NCBI GenBank assembly: GCA_003254905.1
Contig: QANU01107820.1
Location: forward strand, 312,880 to 376,879
Length of the DNA: 64,000 nucleotides
DNA from: Nissolia schottii
Taxonomy: Eukaryota > Streptophyta > Magnoliopsida > Fabales > Fabaceae
Reading direction: 5' to 3'
Each line of letters begins with the position of its first letter. Within the stretch, counting starts at the first letter, position 1. The translations under genes and the position numbers were made by a program. A model generated the notes under the pieces. It was not told the origin of the DNA and made no database searches. It saw only the letters and a program-made list of their open reading frames with translations. This document shows positions 1 to 13,400 of this stretch, in pieces.

Positions 1-104
1 CCCACACACACACACACAACACCACCACCCAAGTCATAAACCACACACAGTCTAGTCTCTTCACTCATCATCATCATCACCACTCGTCAATCGATCGTAA
101 CAAC

Positions 105-557
105 ATGGCGAGGCTCACGGTATTCCTACTACTCGCCGCCCTTGCCGTGGCTGCACCCGCCTCCGCCACGCAGTCACAATGCAAGAGTGAGTTCCAGAGG
201 TTGGACCTCAAGCCCTGCGAGAATTACATGGCGCTGGTGATGGACCGCATGAGTACAAAATCTGAGGGCGAAAGCAGTGTTCTGAGAATGCGGGGAATCA
301 GAAGAAGCAACAGCAACCCGCCGGAGCAGGTGTGGGTGACGGAGGAAAAGCTCAAGCAGTGGTGCTGCGAAGAGCTGGAGAATCTGGAGAAGAAGCCAGA
401 GTGCATGTGCCAGGCGCAGCAGCAGTTGATGCAGAAGCAGAGGCCGAAGCTGAAGGACCAGGAGATGGTGCCCCTGCTGGAGGGGCAGGTGTGGTACCTC
501 CCCTTGAGTTGTGACTTAAGGCCCCCATACGGCTGCGACATCGCCGGCACCCAGTAA
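105..557 (+). CDS. 2S albumin seed storage protein (delta-conglutin-like)
   Basis: Intronless 150-aa precursor. Residues 1-21 form a signal peptide (charged start, Leu/Ala core, ASA end), so the product enters the secretory pathway; the family is stored in seed protein-storage vacuoles as a sulphur and nitrogen reserve. The eight-cysteine 2S albumin pattern is complete: C26, C38, the CC pair C87-C88, C100-x-C102, C136 and C144. The spacer between C38 and the CC pair (residues 39-86) is where the small and large chains are usually separated by processing. The ending LSCDLRPPYGCDI resembles legume delta-conglutins/peanut 2S albumins. The ATG at 105 is the only start giving a signal peptide, and the preceding 104 bases look like a 5' leader. 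It could be a non-seed member of the prolamin superfamily, but the Gln/Glu-rich large chain favours storage. Confidence 0.88.
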   Translation: MARLTVFLLLAALAVAAPASATQSQCKSEFQRLDLKPCENYMALVMDRMSTKSEGESSVLRMRGIRRSNSNPPEQVWVTEEKLKQWCCEELENLEKKPECMCQAQQQLMQKQRPKLKDQEMVPLLEGQVWYLPLSCDLRPPYGCDIAGTQ

Positions 558-666
558 AAGACTAAAGAGAAGTACTTCCTCCATCCCAAATTAAATATTT
601 GAGTGACAGTTAGTTAATTTGGGATGAAATTAAGGACTACTCTAGTTACGATGCGTTGCTTTTACT

Positions 667-672
667 AATAAA
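667..672 (+). terminator. Candidate polyadenylation signal of the 2S albumin gene
   Basis: An AATAAA hexamer lies 110 bases after the stop codon in a T-rich 3' flank, a normal distance for a plant near-upstream element. Other weaker A/T signals nearby could also serve. Confidence 0.4.
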
Positions 673-1257
673 AGATCGTCATCCCTCTATATGATGATGA
701 TCATGTAATCTGCAGAGAATAAGCACTTAGAGTGTGCTTTACTAATTATGGCTTTGCTTATGTTCAATTTTCTATTTTCTATACTACAGACCTGTGGTAT
801 TGTCGCTGGATTCATGAGCAATTAGAGTACTTACTAAGTATGTACCGTGCTTGACTTATAACCTATTCCATGATTAGATAATATTAAATTAAAATTTCAT
901 TAAAATATTATCACATGACTCACACAATGAGTCTAAACAAGACAATTCTTTTTAAAATGAATACTATCAGACGTTAACATGGGGAATATTTGAATAAATA
1001 ATTGAAAATGAAAAAGTTGTACAAAAATTGTGTTCATTGATTGAGGGGGTGTTTGCCAAGTATTTAGGATGCAATGTACATATAACATACAAACGCATTT
1101 CACTAAAATGATAAAAATTTCGGTATGATATTTATCCATATTTCTCAACAAACAATTTCACAAAAAATGCAATCAAAGTTCTCTAGTTTTTTCCCCCCTT
1201 CATCTGTCACAAAATTACAAACAACGAGAAATGGTGAGACTAGAAGCAGGCCAATCT
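673..1257. other. AT-rich intergenic spacer
   Basis: About 0.6 kb with no convincing coding potential on either strand. I see no transposon termini or RNA gene in it. Confidence 0.5.
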
Positions 1258-3460
1258 TATGAACTAGTCCACTGATTTAAACTAGAAATTATAGAAATGG
1301 TTTAAAGCATAATCTGTAGATTCATGAGCTCATAAGCTTGATTTGAAATTTGTGAGCATAATGGTGGGGGAGGGGGGAGACTGTCTGAGACTGGACTAAA
1401 AAAGGTGAACGGTCCCAACTCTTTGCCGAAGCCCGCATGGGGATGACCAAACCTCTCTGCTTGGAGAGCTCATGGCAGCAAGGATGCCTTGATTCTAGTT
1501 TTCTCTTAGGTTTTTGTGGTCTACTAAGGTTTTCTGAGTGTTTTGGGAAGAAGAAGGAGGAGAGAAGTCTGTTGTTTTGGGTCCCCTCAACCCCATCCCG
1601 TTCAAGTTCCCTCCTTATGTGCGTTACCCCTGGTTTTATGATGAGGAGGGAAAGGAAGATGACTCTCTCCTATCATGTCCCTATCTCATCTATCTTATCT
1701 AGGCTTTTATCTCAAGCCCACACAGAGACAAGATTCCTTTTCCCCTACCTCCCCAATCAAAATACTTCTTTGGTGAATATTGGGTTTTCTTGATTTAGTG
1801 ATACCAAGTTCCTCCAATTAGGGAAACAAGACAGCTATTGCTAGGGAAAAGATTGTGGCTAGGTGTAATTGTAGGGCATCCTTGCTGCCATAGTAGCGTC
1901 CTAAGAAGAGGTCCTTGACAAATGGGCCTTCATTAGGTCTCCTAGCTGGTCCAACAGATACTAGTCAATCCTTAAATCCTTTAGTTCATATTCTCAGATA
2001 GTTCTCCTAACCTTTATCATCCTTGTATCTCCTTTCCTCAAGGTGCACGGGAAGACCGCGTGTAGAATGATCCTTTGATTAAGCTTCTTAATCCCTCCTG
2101 TTAATCCAATGATGCAAATTGATCTTAACCATAACTCCCCTTGCATGTGGATGACACTGCAAGCGTTCTTCAAGTTTAACACATAGCTTTTGGATGTCCT
2201 TTCTTGCAGTCTATTCCTCAGTTGGTCTTGATCACGAGGGCATCTTTCTTCATGCACTTTGTGATTTCTTTATGTTATTTTTCAATGTTTAAGTTGATTT
2301 CAAGTGAACCATGGCCCTGCAAGCTCTTTTTTTATTTTTTTATTTTGTTCATCAAAACCTTTTTTTAAGCATAAACCTTTCTACCTAATGGTTACACCCC
2401 TCTAAGCTCATGGAAACTGATTTAAACCAAAAAAAATTACAGAACAATGGTTTAAAGCATAGTCTATAGATTCATGAGTTCGTGAGCTTGATTTGAAATT
2501 TGTGAGCTTAAAGGTGGTGAGGATAACTATCTGAGATTGGACTGAAAAGGGTGAACGGTCCCAACCTCCGATAAAGCCCCATGGGGGATGACCAAACCTC
2601 TCTATGCTTGGAGAGCTTCATTTGCTGCAACGATGCTCTGTTGATGTTGATTTCTATTGTGTTTTTCTAGTCTGCTAGGCTTTTTGTCTCTTTTTTGGGA
2701 AGAAAAAGGATAAGGGAAGTAGAGGAGGGTTCTTGTTGGAGTATCTAATCTAATCTCCTTTTCCCCTTGTGGTTCCCTCTATTTTTTTATGGTCAAGAGA
2801 GGACGAACCAAGTCCAAATCACTCTTCCCTAGGCTCTTCTCTAAGCCTATTAAGGGACAAAGTCCTTTTTTTTTTCTCCTTCTGGCCTCGCCAGAATACC
2901 CCTCTTAGTGTATATGGAGTTTCTTCCTTGACTTGGTGACCGAATCCTCCCCATTAAGGAAACAAGATAGCTATTATCAAGAAAGGCTATGTCTAGGTGC
3001 AGGGAGGCGTCCTTGCTGCTGGAATGGTATCCTAAGAAGAGGTCATTGACCAATGGGCCTTTGTTGGATCTCTTGGATGGTCTAATTAAGAGATATCAGC
3101 CAGATCTCAAATCCTCCAATCCATACCCTCAGATAGTTCCCCTAACCTTCCTCATGCTTTACTCAAGGAATCTTTAGAAAATATCATCCATGTATATTCT
3201 TTCCTTGAGGTGCAAGGGAAGACTGCATGCTCAATAATCCTTTGATTAAGCTTCCCAATCCTTCTTATTAATAAGAAGTCGCAAATTGGTCCAAACTATA
3301 AGCCCCCTTGCACGTGGAGGACATTGCAAGCGTTCTTTAGGTGCAACTCACAGTGTTTGGACATCCTTTTCGTAGTCAGTCTTAATCATGAGGGTATCCT
3401 TTTTCAAGAACTTTGCAGTTTCTTTCATCATATTTTTCAAAGTCTACGTTGACTTCTCTA
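1258..3460. repeat. Diverged tandem duplication of an unknown ~1.15-kb unit
   Basis: Two direct copies lie back to back, about 1258-2310 and 2405-3460. Matching blocks run in the same order in both: the tttaaagcat block (1301 and 2451), the 'gtgaacggtccc' block followed by 'gatgaccaaacctctct', the 'aagaagaggt' block before an 'aatgggcct' motif, and the 'aagcgttctt' block (2161 and 3328). Offsets of 1150 to 1167 bases show accumulated indels. Short open frames cross the units but do not correspond between copies, so a coding role is not supported. It may be debris of an old transposon whose ends I cannot identify. Confidence 0.75.
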
Positions 3461-4519
3461 TTGCGTTTCATGTATTGAAAAACAACTTGTTACTAGAAAA
3501 AAGAAATCATTCAAAATTAATAAATACTTTGAATGCAACAAAAATATTTTAGGCACATATCCTTCAGGGAGTCTTCCTTGTGGCTTGTTTTGCATGTTCC
3601 TGCACCTTTCAATGCATATAGTTTGTTACTAGAGGAACACTATTCATCATTTTAAATTGAAAATAGATGAAAAAAGAGCATGATTAGAAGCTTCCCTTTG
3701 GGGCTTCTTGCTCGCGAAACTAGCAACATGAATATGACATATCTGATGGCTATGATGACGATTTATTCTTGGAAGCTTGGTTCATTGTTGCATGCTTTAT
3801 AAATCTCGCTCTCTTTTAGCATACTTGAAAATCTTGAACTTGACTCAAAAAGATATTGAGACCCTCAAAGCCCTTTCTTTGAGTTTCATGAGCAACAAAA
3901 TCCTGACCTAGTTGATGACGCCCCATGAATTCTTACCTCAAATGTTCTTTATTGTACCCTTTTCTGATAGGACGCCTTTGAATAGTGTATTTATGAATAT
4001 GATGTCACAGAAGTACAAATGATAAGTACTTTTAAAATGTATTTTTATAAGAATTTAATTTTTATTTGCTGTCAATGTAAAAAATTACAGTGTTAAATTA
4101 GGTCTTGTCACAAAGTCATGCATATCAAAATATTTAATTGTGTAATTTTTTGTATATTATTAATGAATAAAATTAAACTCTTTCTATAATTTCAAAGTTA
4201 TATAGATCTAATTAATATATTTCTCATATATATTTACTTTATATTAAAATTATTTAATTTTCCAGTCCATCAGTGCGGGTTTTTATGCTAGTTCATAATT
4301 AGATTAGAGATCTCATTAGTGTGTGAGACTCCATTAAAACTTCATTAAGGGTCGGTCCTTGGTTTTTTTTTTTTTTTTTTTTTTTTGGAGATACTCGGGC
4401 TGATACAAGGTATATCCACGCCTAGGCCCCGGTGCTACAAGAAGCTTTTGATCCAAATCTGGTTTATTTATTTATTTTTCAAAAAGTATATTTATTTGGG
4501 TCAAAAATTAAAAAGTACG
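3461..4519. other. Intergenic spacer with poly(T) tract
   Basis: No gene seen. A run of 24 Ts at 4363-4386 is followed by a moderately GC-rich stretch to about 4440. This could be the A-tail side of a minus-strand retroposon, but no matching duplication or polymerase III boxes were found. Confidence 0.4.
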
Positions 4520-4520
4520 T

Positions 4521-4529
4521 AAACCCTAA
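4521..4529 (+). promoter_or_regulatory. telo-box in the TRAPPC3 promoter
   Basis: AAACCCTAA lies 91 bases before the TRAPPC3 start codon. This motif is frequent near the transcription start of plant housekeeping genes. Assigning it to this gene is inference from position. Confidence 0.35.
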
Positions 4530-4619
4530 ACGTTCTAGAAACTTCGGATGCTGGTTCCCTCAGTGCAGACGTCGCTGATCAGTCTCGCAGGCACACTAGC
4601 AGCTCACTGAGATCCTTCA

Positions 4620-7525
4620 ATGGCTCCCGTTGCTCCTCGGACCGGCGACTCCATATTCGCTAACCTCGAGCGCGTGGTAACCAATTTTCCCTCCTCTGTT
4701 TTGGCCTCCGAGAAGGTCATTGAAATGCATCAACAATTATTTGTAATAGTGTGGTGGATTCTCAATTTTGCTCAATTTTATGTGGTTTTTTCTTCTTCGC
4801 GTTAAATTCTTTATATGTCAACGTCTCCTTCATTTTCTGATTCTGGTGGGATCGGCATCAGCTTTGAATTTCACCGAATCGCCGTTTCATTCGCCAGTAT
4901 CGTTTTGAAATTCGCAATCGCATCCGTAATTTGCAGCTCATGGCACCTGATTTTTTTTCACTATACGTTGTGCAGAACGCGGAGCTTTTTACTTTGACGT
5001 ATGGTGCGATCGTCCGTCAATTGATCACAGATCTGGAAGAGGTTGAGGAGGTTAACAAGCAACTTGATCAAATGTGCAAATTCATAAGCTCCTTTTCCAT
5101 TCCCATTTTTTTTTTACCCGCATTCAGTATCTTCCTTATTTTGTTTTTATTATTCTCAAGTGATAAATTTTCCTTTTCATATGATCATATCTTATACAAT
5201 TAGCGTCGTTGTTGCGGTATCTTATCAATCTGACAGGATTTTAATTTGTTTTTACTGCTTGGTTGGCTGGGTTTCCAGGGGTTACAATATTGGGGTGCGT
5301 TTGATTGATGAGTTTTTAGCCAAATCTAATGTCTCAAGATGCGTTGATTTCAAAGAGACTGCTGAAGTGATTGCCAAGGTAACCTTTTGTTATTATTTCA
5401 TTTCTTTATTTGGAGGGAACAGAACTCTGGGAATTATCCTTTTTCGTCTTTAAACCTATTTAGGATTTATGCTTGATCATGTAAATCAGTATGTGCTTAA
5501 GAATCATGGATACAGGAAAACGGTAATAGCACATGTATTTTGGTCCCTGAATATTGTCATCAATTTAGTCCCTGAAAGTATATTGTGATATAAAATTAGT
5601 ATGGAATTAGCATAAAAGATTTCAGGTACATATGCGAATGATCGAAAGTATTTGCAATTCTATATTGAAAATTGGAAATAATAAATACTTAAATGGACAA
5701 GTTGCATTATTTTTAATTTTCTGACTTTCTGTTTGTATAAAATAAATAATGCGTTCATCTTATAATATAAATGTCTTTTATTTAAGTTTCCTCTTAAATT
5801 AATTGTTTCGGAGAAGTAGGCCAATTGGCTTATTATTTGTATTGATAAACTTGAAAGTCTTTAAATAGATTCCTTAGGGTGTGTTTGTGAGTTTGGTTTA
5901 GGAGGAGAAGGAAAGGATTTGGGGGCTTAGTCATGGGCATTGATGGAACTAAGCACCCCCCCCCCCCCACAAATCCTTTCCTTCCCCTCGTAAACCAAAC
6001 TCACAAACACACCTTAGAGTCTACTTACACTATAAATACTTACTTTTGACTCTTGTACGAGTTTCAATTGGTTTGCGGACTCAAATCTGCACCTTATTAT
6101 TGAGACTTAGAGTGGGTATTGATGGTAAACTGGTGTTAATCTTCAAATAATAACTGGTTTTTGTTTGAACAGAGTTGCCTCAGGGTCATGAATAAGGCAA
6201 AAAGTATTCTGATTGAGCCCGACATGATGCATAGTTGACATGGACTGCTATGAGCAATGAGTGAATTGTATATCCGTTGTATGTTCTATCATCCTGAAGA
6301 ATTATAATTATAACTTTGTGCATTCAATATACCAATATTTTTCTTTGGATTTAAGCTATTCTTAGTTGTAAATAGCCCTAAAATTATCACTTGGGTGAGA
6401 AGAAACTATAAATGATTCTGTACTACTTATGCGTAAAGTGTCTTCCTTGCCAACTTGACCAAATCCTTATGTCATTTTTAACCCTGATTTACTAATTTTC
6501 AAATCAAATCATGTTCGACCTTTGTCATCGCCCATTGCCAATCATGTTATCAGTATGTATGTACTCACTCTGGCAATTGTTATATGAGGACATGTAAGGA
6601 TGCCATTAGCTATCTGTTCAACACATTTTGTTTTCTTTTGTTTCCATGATGCAGTTAGCTTTGCCTAGTGATGTTTGTCTCCAAAATTGAAAATGTAAAC
6701 CCATTTTGATTGGTATAATTTTTATAAGTATGGTCGACAGTTGGTTCTTGTTTGGGTGACGAATAGTACATGTTAGTATTATGTATCTAAAAAAGTGTAG
6801 TTATTGAACAAGGTAAGTTTTTTACTTTTATCAACCTTAATAATACTTTTTTACAGGTTGGTTTTAAAATGTTTCTTGGTGTTACTGCATCTGTGATTAA
6901 TTGGGATGCTGAAGGGACATCTTGCAGCATTGTTTTGGAGGATAATCCCTTGGTAGACTTCGTTGAACTTCCTGATACCTGTCCAGGGCTGTACTATTGC
7001 AACATCTTAAGTGGAATCATCAGGGGAGCTTTAGAGATGGTGAGTTTCTGGTCTTAATTACCTTGAGAAAGTTCCATATTTTGGGCAACCTTTATAAATG
7101 GTTTGTTTGGTTTACTCTTCGCAAATTAAGGTTTGGCCCAACGGAGCAGTAACTTTTTTTCCCCCCACTTATGTTCAAACGATGGTTTGAACAGAAATCA
7201 TGTTGAAACTTAGCTCAATGTGATTTTTGCCAGACATGTTGGATTGAACTGAAGTTCAGTTTGAATGATTCAAACTATGGTTTAGAATATACAAACTGAA
7301 ATCCAAACACGCCAAAAATATGCTTAAAATTTATTATCTGTAGCATATGCGATATGCTTCATTCTCTTTTGTCATCTTTGCTTCCTGCACATCCATATTC
7401 AGGTGTCAATGAAGACTGACGTAACATGGGTTCGAGATGTGCTCCGTGGCGATGATGTATTTGAGTTGCAAGTGAAACTTCTCAAGCAAGTTCCAGAAGA
7501 GTATCCTTACAAGGATGATGAGTGA
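4620..7525 (+). CDS. BET3: TRAPP complex subunit 3 (BET3/TRAPPC3)
   Basis: Five exons rebuilt by hand: 4620-4676, 4976-5073, 5279-5378, 6857-7039, 7403-7525. They join in frame to 186 aa, the usual length of plant BET3. BET3 is a core subunit of TRAPP, the guanine-nucleotide exchange and tethering complex for Rab1/Ypt1-type GTPases at the ER-Golgi. Diagnostic stretches are NAELFTLTYGAIV, LEEVEEVNKQLDQM, RLIDEFLAKS, GLYYCNILSGIIRGALEM and the C-terminal EEYPYKDDE. C73 in the SRCVDF motif matches the conserved cysteine that is acylated in animal BET3. Introns are GT-AG; intron 2 starts GTGCAA, fixed by the need to rebuild the ATG-GGT codon pair. Intron 3 carries a fold-back element. No disruption is seen. 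Confidence 0.95.
5877..6013. mobile_element. Fold-back MITE in TRAPPC3 intron 3
   Basis: Two arms of about 50 bases are near-perfect inverted repeats. The left arm starts GGGTGTGTTTGTGAG and the right arm ends CTCACAAACACACC, separated by a short loop with a C-run. Both ends abut TTA (5874-5876 and 6014-6016), the target preference of PIF/Harbinger (Tourist-like) elements. No coding capacity. Family assignment is inferred from the TTA duplication only. Confidence 0.6.
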
Positions 7526-9820
7526 CGTTATATCTTCCAATATAATTTGTATACCTCGTGCCTTTTCATTTTTTCATTTCCACCCTTCAGCTTCTGGTAT
7601 CTTGTCTAGTGCTTACTGCTTACTATGTGAAGCTTGATGAAAGTTTATATACCTTTAGTCTTCAGAAAGATTTTCTCCTATTTACTTTTCACATTGATGC
7701 ATTGCCATGGGAGTGTCACGTGAGAGACAAAAAATATATATAGTTATAAAACTTTCGATTAAATCCTGTTACAATTCTGGCACCGACAGTGGAGTGTGGA
7801 CATTTCACTGCCTTAAACCAATGTCCACAAAAAATATTTTTTAAAAGAAGTTCAAACAATTATTAAAAGCTTGAGTTTAGAAACGATTTACAAAGTAAAT
7901 TTTAAAATATGGATGGAAATGAGTGCAACTAACTGAAAGTAGTGGAACGAAGCACTTTAAACTATTACTACAACATGATTCAGTTTTTTTTGGTTTCCCC
8001 TGTTATTCTCTCCCGGGGATAATCATGTTTAAGATTTCTCAATCTTTAGATGCGATGGCGTATATTTGAAGGGTCAGTGTTTGAGCAATTTTGGTGATGC
8101 TCAAAATGAGTTGAAGCAATGACATTATGACCTTGGTGATGCTTCCTTTAAGTAATCTTGGGGTGAATATGCTTTCAGGTGACATGGAAATCACTTTTTG
8201 GGCTTTGTTAATTGAACAAACAGTGCTGTAGCCTGCATATACGGGGGCTAATGTAGTAGTTGATATTATTGGAAGATTTCAATTATTATGAATCATTTGG
8301 AAGCACTACTGTTATTCACGCCACGCTGTTTTCTTTTGTTTTTGCCGACATGAGCAAAAATCTGGTTCTGAGGACTCCCGAACGCCGTCGTGGCATTATA
8401 TGAGCGCTGGATTATATCATGTGGGACCTTGTTTACAAGCCAGACCTTTAGTTTTGGAGGCCTAAACTTTCGGCTTTTTAAATGTTTTCGCCCAACCCGA
8501 TCCATTATTCACTGTTTGTCCGGAATTTTATTCTCAAATTTCACCACTAAAAGTCAAGTCAAATAGATAATAAAATCAGGTTAAGCAGTGAGTTATGGTC
8601 AAATTTAAGTTGTATTGTGAGTTAGGTAAATTCATTTTATTCATATGATATTATTAACTTAGCATTTCATTAATTACGTTAGTGGTTAACATTGATTTTA
8701 TGATAGTATGAACTAAAATTATAAAAGTTATTTAGGTCTTATTTTTAAGTAATGTAGAATTTAATATATCTTCCTCGTGTTTAGGATTAATATCTCTAAT
8801 GCAAGAATGATCATTTGTGAGTAGTCTATTCATTAATTTTAAGATAGACTTAGCTGCTATCAACCTCAAAAAAACTAGCTTAAGAAGAAATAATTATCTT
8901 ATACTTATCATCTATCTATGTATTATCTCTAAACAATATTACAACTTGATATTTTCTCTTGACGGGAATCTTAGCATTGCTAACCACGCACCCTTTAGGT
9001 GCCTTATGGCCTTTATCTATCATTTTTTCTCCGGTTCCTTTTTGATGTTTTGACGAGTATTTTTTTTAATATGTAACTATCGTTATCCTCTCCTACATAA
9101 TGATTAATGACCACGCTTTTTTTCTTTTCTTTTGTTTATACTATTTTTATGATAGTTTCTCTGAACATATAATTATTTTGACAAATGAAATTTACACGTG
9201 CATTCCTCCCTTTTATATCCGAGCTAGTAAAATTACGATTTGTAATATAATGATAGCTTATCTTATTTTTTAATCATGTGATAAAGGATTCAATTCTCAC
9301 TCATAAAAATTTAAAAATATAAATTTGTATTTAATACTCTATCACTCTTACAAAACTTTGACAACCATTCGTTTTTTTTTGGAAGTATTATGGCGTGCCA
9401 TTAAAAAAAATCCAAAACCAGATAAGGAAGAAGTATAAAAGTTGTTCCATTACATTAAAAAATATTGATATGTTTTGTTTTTGGTAATGTGAGAGAATAA
9501 AACAAAAAGGAGACCGGCCTACACAATAAAAAAAAATTAAAGTATACTAACTGCACAATAAACATTTCGCAAGAATTAAAGTGTGTATGTGTATTCATAA
9601 TACATATCTGATTCTCCTTGTGTATTTTTTTTAAAACTATCTTAAAAGTTTTATATATTGAATAATTTTTCTTTAACATCTCTTTCTTTAAAAATTACTC
9701 TGTATTTTGAACTGTAATGCTTACACATAATTACGTGTTATACAAATTAACTTCACAATCTAAGTATATTACCATTTTTCTCATGAGGGAACTATTGATA
9801 TCTAACTTTTATAATTAGAC
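7526..9820. other. AT-rich spacer downstream of TRAPPC3
   Basis: It starts with the TRAPPC3 3' flank; the rest is AT-rich DNA. Short open frames (for example 8293-8505 minus and 9455-9679 minus) lack recognisable motifs and are low complexity. Nothing further is supported. Confidence 0.5.
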
Positions 9821-10467
9821 TAGGGATAGCAATGTGTACTGTTTTGACTTAACTCTAACCATACCCTTCACCTATTGAATAAAGAAAAATTCTACCATAT
9901 CTTATTCACAGATTTTAAAAATAAAAATTATAACCTTACTCACAAAAAAAATATCTAAACTTTATCCGTATACCTTACTTATTTTTTAAAAAAATACTTT
10001 TATATTTACAAAATATAAACGTTAGCTTAAAAATAATTATTTTAGTGCATAATAGTAACATAATTTAAATTAACAACTATACAATTCATAAAAATTAAAA
10101 AAAGATAGTCATTTTAACACAACTAAACCATAAATTAAATCAAATACAATAATCTCTATTCATAACAAATAAAAAAATAACATTGTAATTTGTTTAATAC
10201 ATAAAGAAAAATCAAATTAAGACATAAATAAGCTAAATAGTCCTTTAACAATAATCTAAGCTTGTCCGTCATACATACATACACACACATGTATGCATGC
10301 ATGAGATACGAGTAGAGTCAGGGTGAGTTCATTAAAACCCTAATCCTACTATATACTCTAACCCGTGCGGGTAATTACCTGTGCAAGTAATTACCCATAA
10401 AGGAGCAGATTTTTACCTTATTCATTAGATTGGATACATGCGCGTAGGACACAAATTGCTATCCCCA
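9821..10467. mobile_element. Probable non-autonomous hAT-like element
   Basis: The left end reads TAGGGATAGCAATGTGTA and the right end ACACAAATTGCTATCCCCA, an imperfect inverted repeat of about 18 bases. The interior contains internal inverted 'acccgtgcgggtaattacc' motifs of the sort seen in plant elements with TAGGGNTGGCAA-type ends. Flanks share only a short 'agac', so no clean 8-bp TSD is visible. No transposase is encoded. Confidence 0.45.
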
Positions 10468-13400
10468 CCAGAGACTAAGGTCCTTAAAGAGATAAGAATA
10501 CAATAGCCCCCCCCCATTTACTCTTTGTAGTTTGTATATTTTATATGAGATTAATTTTGAATATATATTAATTTTTTAATTGAATATATATTATTCTTTG
10601 TATGACTTTTATTGAGGTTCTAATAGGTTTAATTTAACTTCAAAAGTTAACTCAAAGGAAAAAGTTATCAATTACTTATTTATAAAAGTTGTCGAGACTC
10701 AATTACCCAAAATCAAATTCCTTTTATAAGTAATGGATGATGATTTCTAAGGTGTTCGACAAGATATTTATTTATCACTATTAAATTTGCTTATAATTTA
10801 AAAATTCAAGAGTCATTTGAGCTTATGATATATTTTTCTATAAATATTATATTAAAAAATATTAATTTATCTAATTATATCATATGACACATTAGTATAC
10901 CACATTAAATTATAAAATATTGACCAAATTCAATGAATTTAACTTAAAAATTGTTAAAAATAAACAATAGTAGAAATAGATAAACATGCATGCTTCGAGG
11001 AACTAGAGAAACCACCGATTTTGTATTCAATTGTTTTATGAATTTTGTCTGTATGTATTAAAAAAAAAATCATATGTACCCACCCGGCTCCCTCCTGATC
11101 TCATATATTTGGGATGAGTAATAAAGTTAGGTATATGGATCTCACATATAGTATGCTACTTTAACTACATTGTTTTACCTACTTTACTTTTCCTCCAGGA
11201 CAAGAAACCCGGTCTTCCTTGCAGGGCTCTTGGAAGCTGGAGACAATGTAATTAGGGCTTATTTACGTTTTCATTATTTCACCAAGGAAACATTAGAAAT
11301 TCAACAAGAATTTTCACTGCTAATTATTTCACATAATTCTTCTAATAATAGAAAAATGTTGAAATAAAAAGGAATATGTAACAAGGAAATAAAGTACAGA
11401 GAAAGTAATCGTACCCATTATTTTTAACGTGACTTAACTTTGTCCGATAGATTGTTTGTTGATTTGATAGATACCAATGGGTCTGAACGCGCAGTGTTCC
11501 CCCGGAGCCTTGCCCACCATGGAATGAGATTTCACCAAAGAAAAGTTGCGACTAAATAAAGATAAGAAGGCACATATAGATTATTTTTTGAGGTTGCTGG
11601 ATGAGAGTGTGTATAAGTCATGGACATGACCACCGAAATCAAATCGTATGTACCGTTTGATTCTTGCCCCGCGACAGACAGAAGAGACATAGATATTAGA
11701 GACAAAAATATATTGAATAGATGTTTAAAATGCCCCCCGAGGTAGTGATTAGTCGAGATGGTTAGTAACATGTGATTAGGCACTAGCTAGTTCACACTAT
11801 TGGCATGGCTAGATGTCTCCTTGTTAAAAATCACAATTTACGCTATCACAACTATGACATTCACCTTAACCTTTTAAAAATTTATGTTGAGGAGAGGTTA
11901 GTCGTTTCTCAATTCATAGTTAGGGTACATTTTTTAATTCATTGAGCATTTATAGAGATATTACAAACAACCTACAAATCAAAAAAAAATTAAGAATTAA
12001 ACTGAAGTCTCGTGATAATATATGCGTAGAAGGCTGACCGAGTGAGGTAATCAGTCGTGAGTAAAGATGTTTATGTTTTAGAATGTCTTCATTTCACTTG
12101 TTTAAAAAATATTATCAATTAAATATAATACTCGTTTAGTAGTGTATTTTTCTTGAGTATTTTTTTTCTTATTTATTTATTTTTTTAAGCTATTTTCGTG
12201 TTTAGAGACTGTGTTCCCCGGTGGTTGGTAGTGTATCTTCGTGGTTGAATGCTTGTGCCCACATGAGTGTTTTGAGGTTGTTTCGTGGTGTTTCTGTCTT
12301 GGTCCCTTTGGTACTTGTTTAGCGTGTAGCTCCTTTGGCTCTTATATCTTTGAGAATATTGAGCCCTTTTACTTGCAAATAAAAAAACTTGTCCAAATAT
12401 CCATTTTCTTCGAACCTGCTTGCCTGCTTATTTAGAAAAGAATAAATTACCTACCTTGCCAGCCAATAGTGAAGCTTACATAATTTATATTCTTTTTTTT
12501 CCCCTTGTGCAAAATGCTTATTTACATCATTTATATTGTAAAAATGAAGAGAGATCGAAAGATCTTTCACAAACAGTACATGAATACATTCGAACCACTG
12601 TTTTTTTTTTCCTTTCTTATTTTTTATTTGTTCAAACATTAAACAACTATCACATAACCACGAGGTGAAACATAGTGTGATAACTCACCTTATCTCTTAA
12701 TCACATTATGTGAGTTTGATTCTCATTTATGTAAAATAATTAATTACTATTATTAGCAGTAAATTAATATGCTAGGTTGAAAAAATAAAAAACAACTATC
12801 ACGTGATTTATATTTGTGAAGTTTCGCATGTTTAGCTTTTAAACCATATACCATTAATCTTATAAAATGATATTATTAACTAATACTTAAGAAATTTATA
12901 AATTAAAAGTGTAACACATACATAAAATACTACTTTAATATAGAGAGCATTTGCTAGTTATATTGAGACTATTTTTAATCCAATTTCAGTTTAAAATGTT
13001 TTACACTATTAGCTTATCTTAATTTTATCTTTCATATGATCTTTTTTATTATCATTCTGGTGAAGTTCAAATGCTTTCAATGAATTTGTTTTATATAATT
13101 GGATTAATATGTAAAAAAAAAAAATTACACAAACATTGCCTCGAGATAAATTTTAATATACTATCCATTTAAATTGTTTACACCCTAAATCAATCACTTC
13201 TTCACAATGGTATCATATACATATGATTATATGATCAAGATTTATTTCTCCTTCTTTCACATTAAACATGTGAAATATATATATTACTTTTGATTGTAAA
13301 AGTTAAAACAAATTATATTAATAATAGATACCTGAATAATTGTCTAAAGTGTAAATATCATTTACCACTGTAGTACATTAAGATCATATCCTAACTTTAC

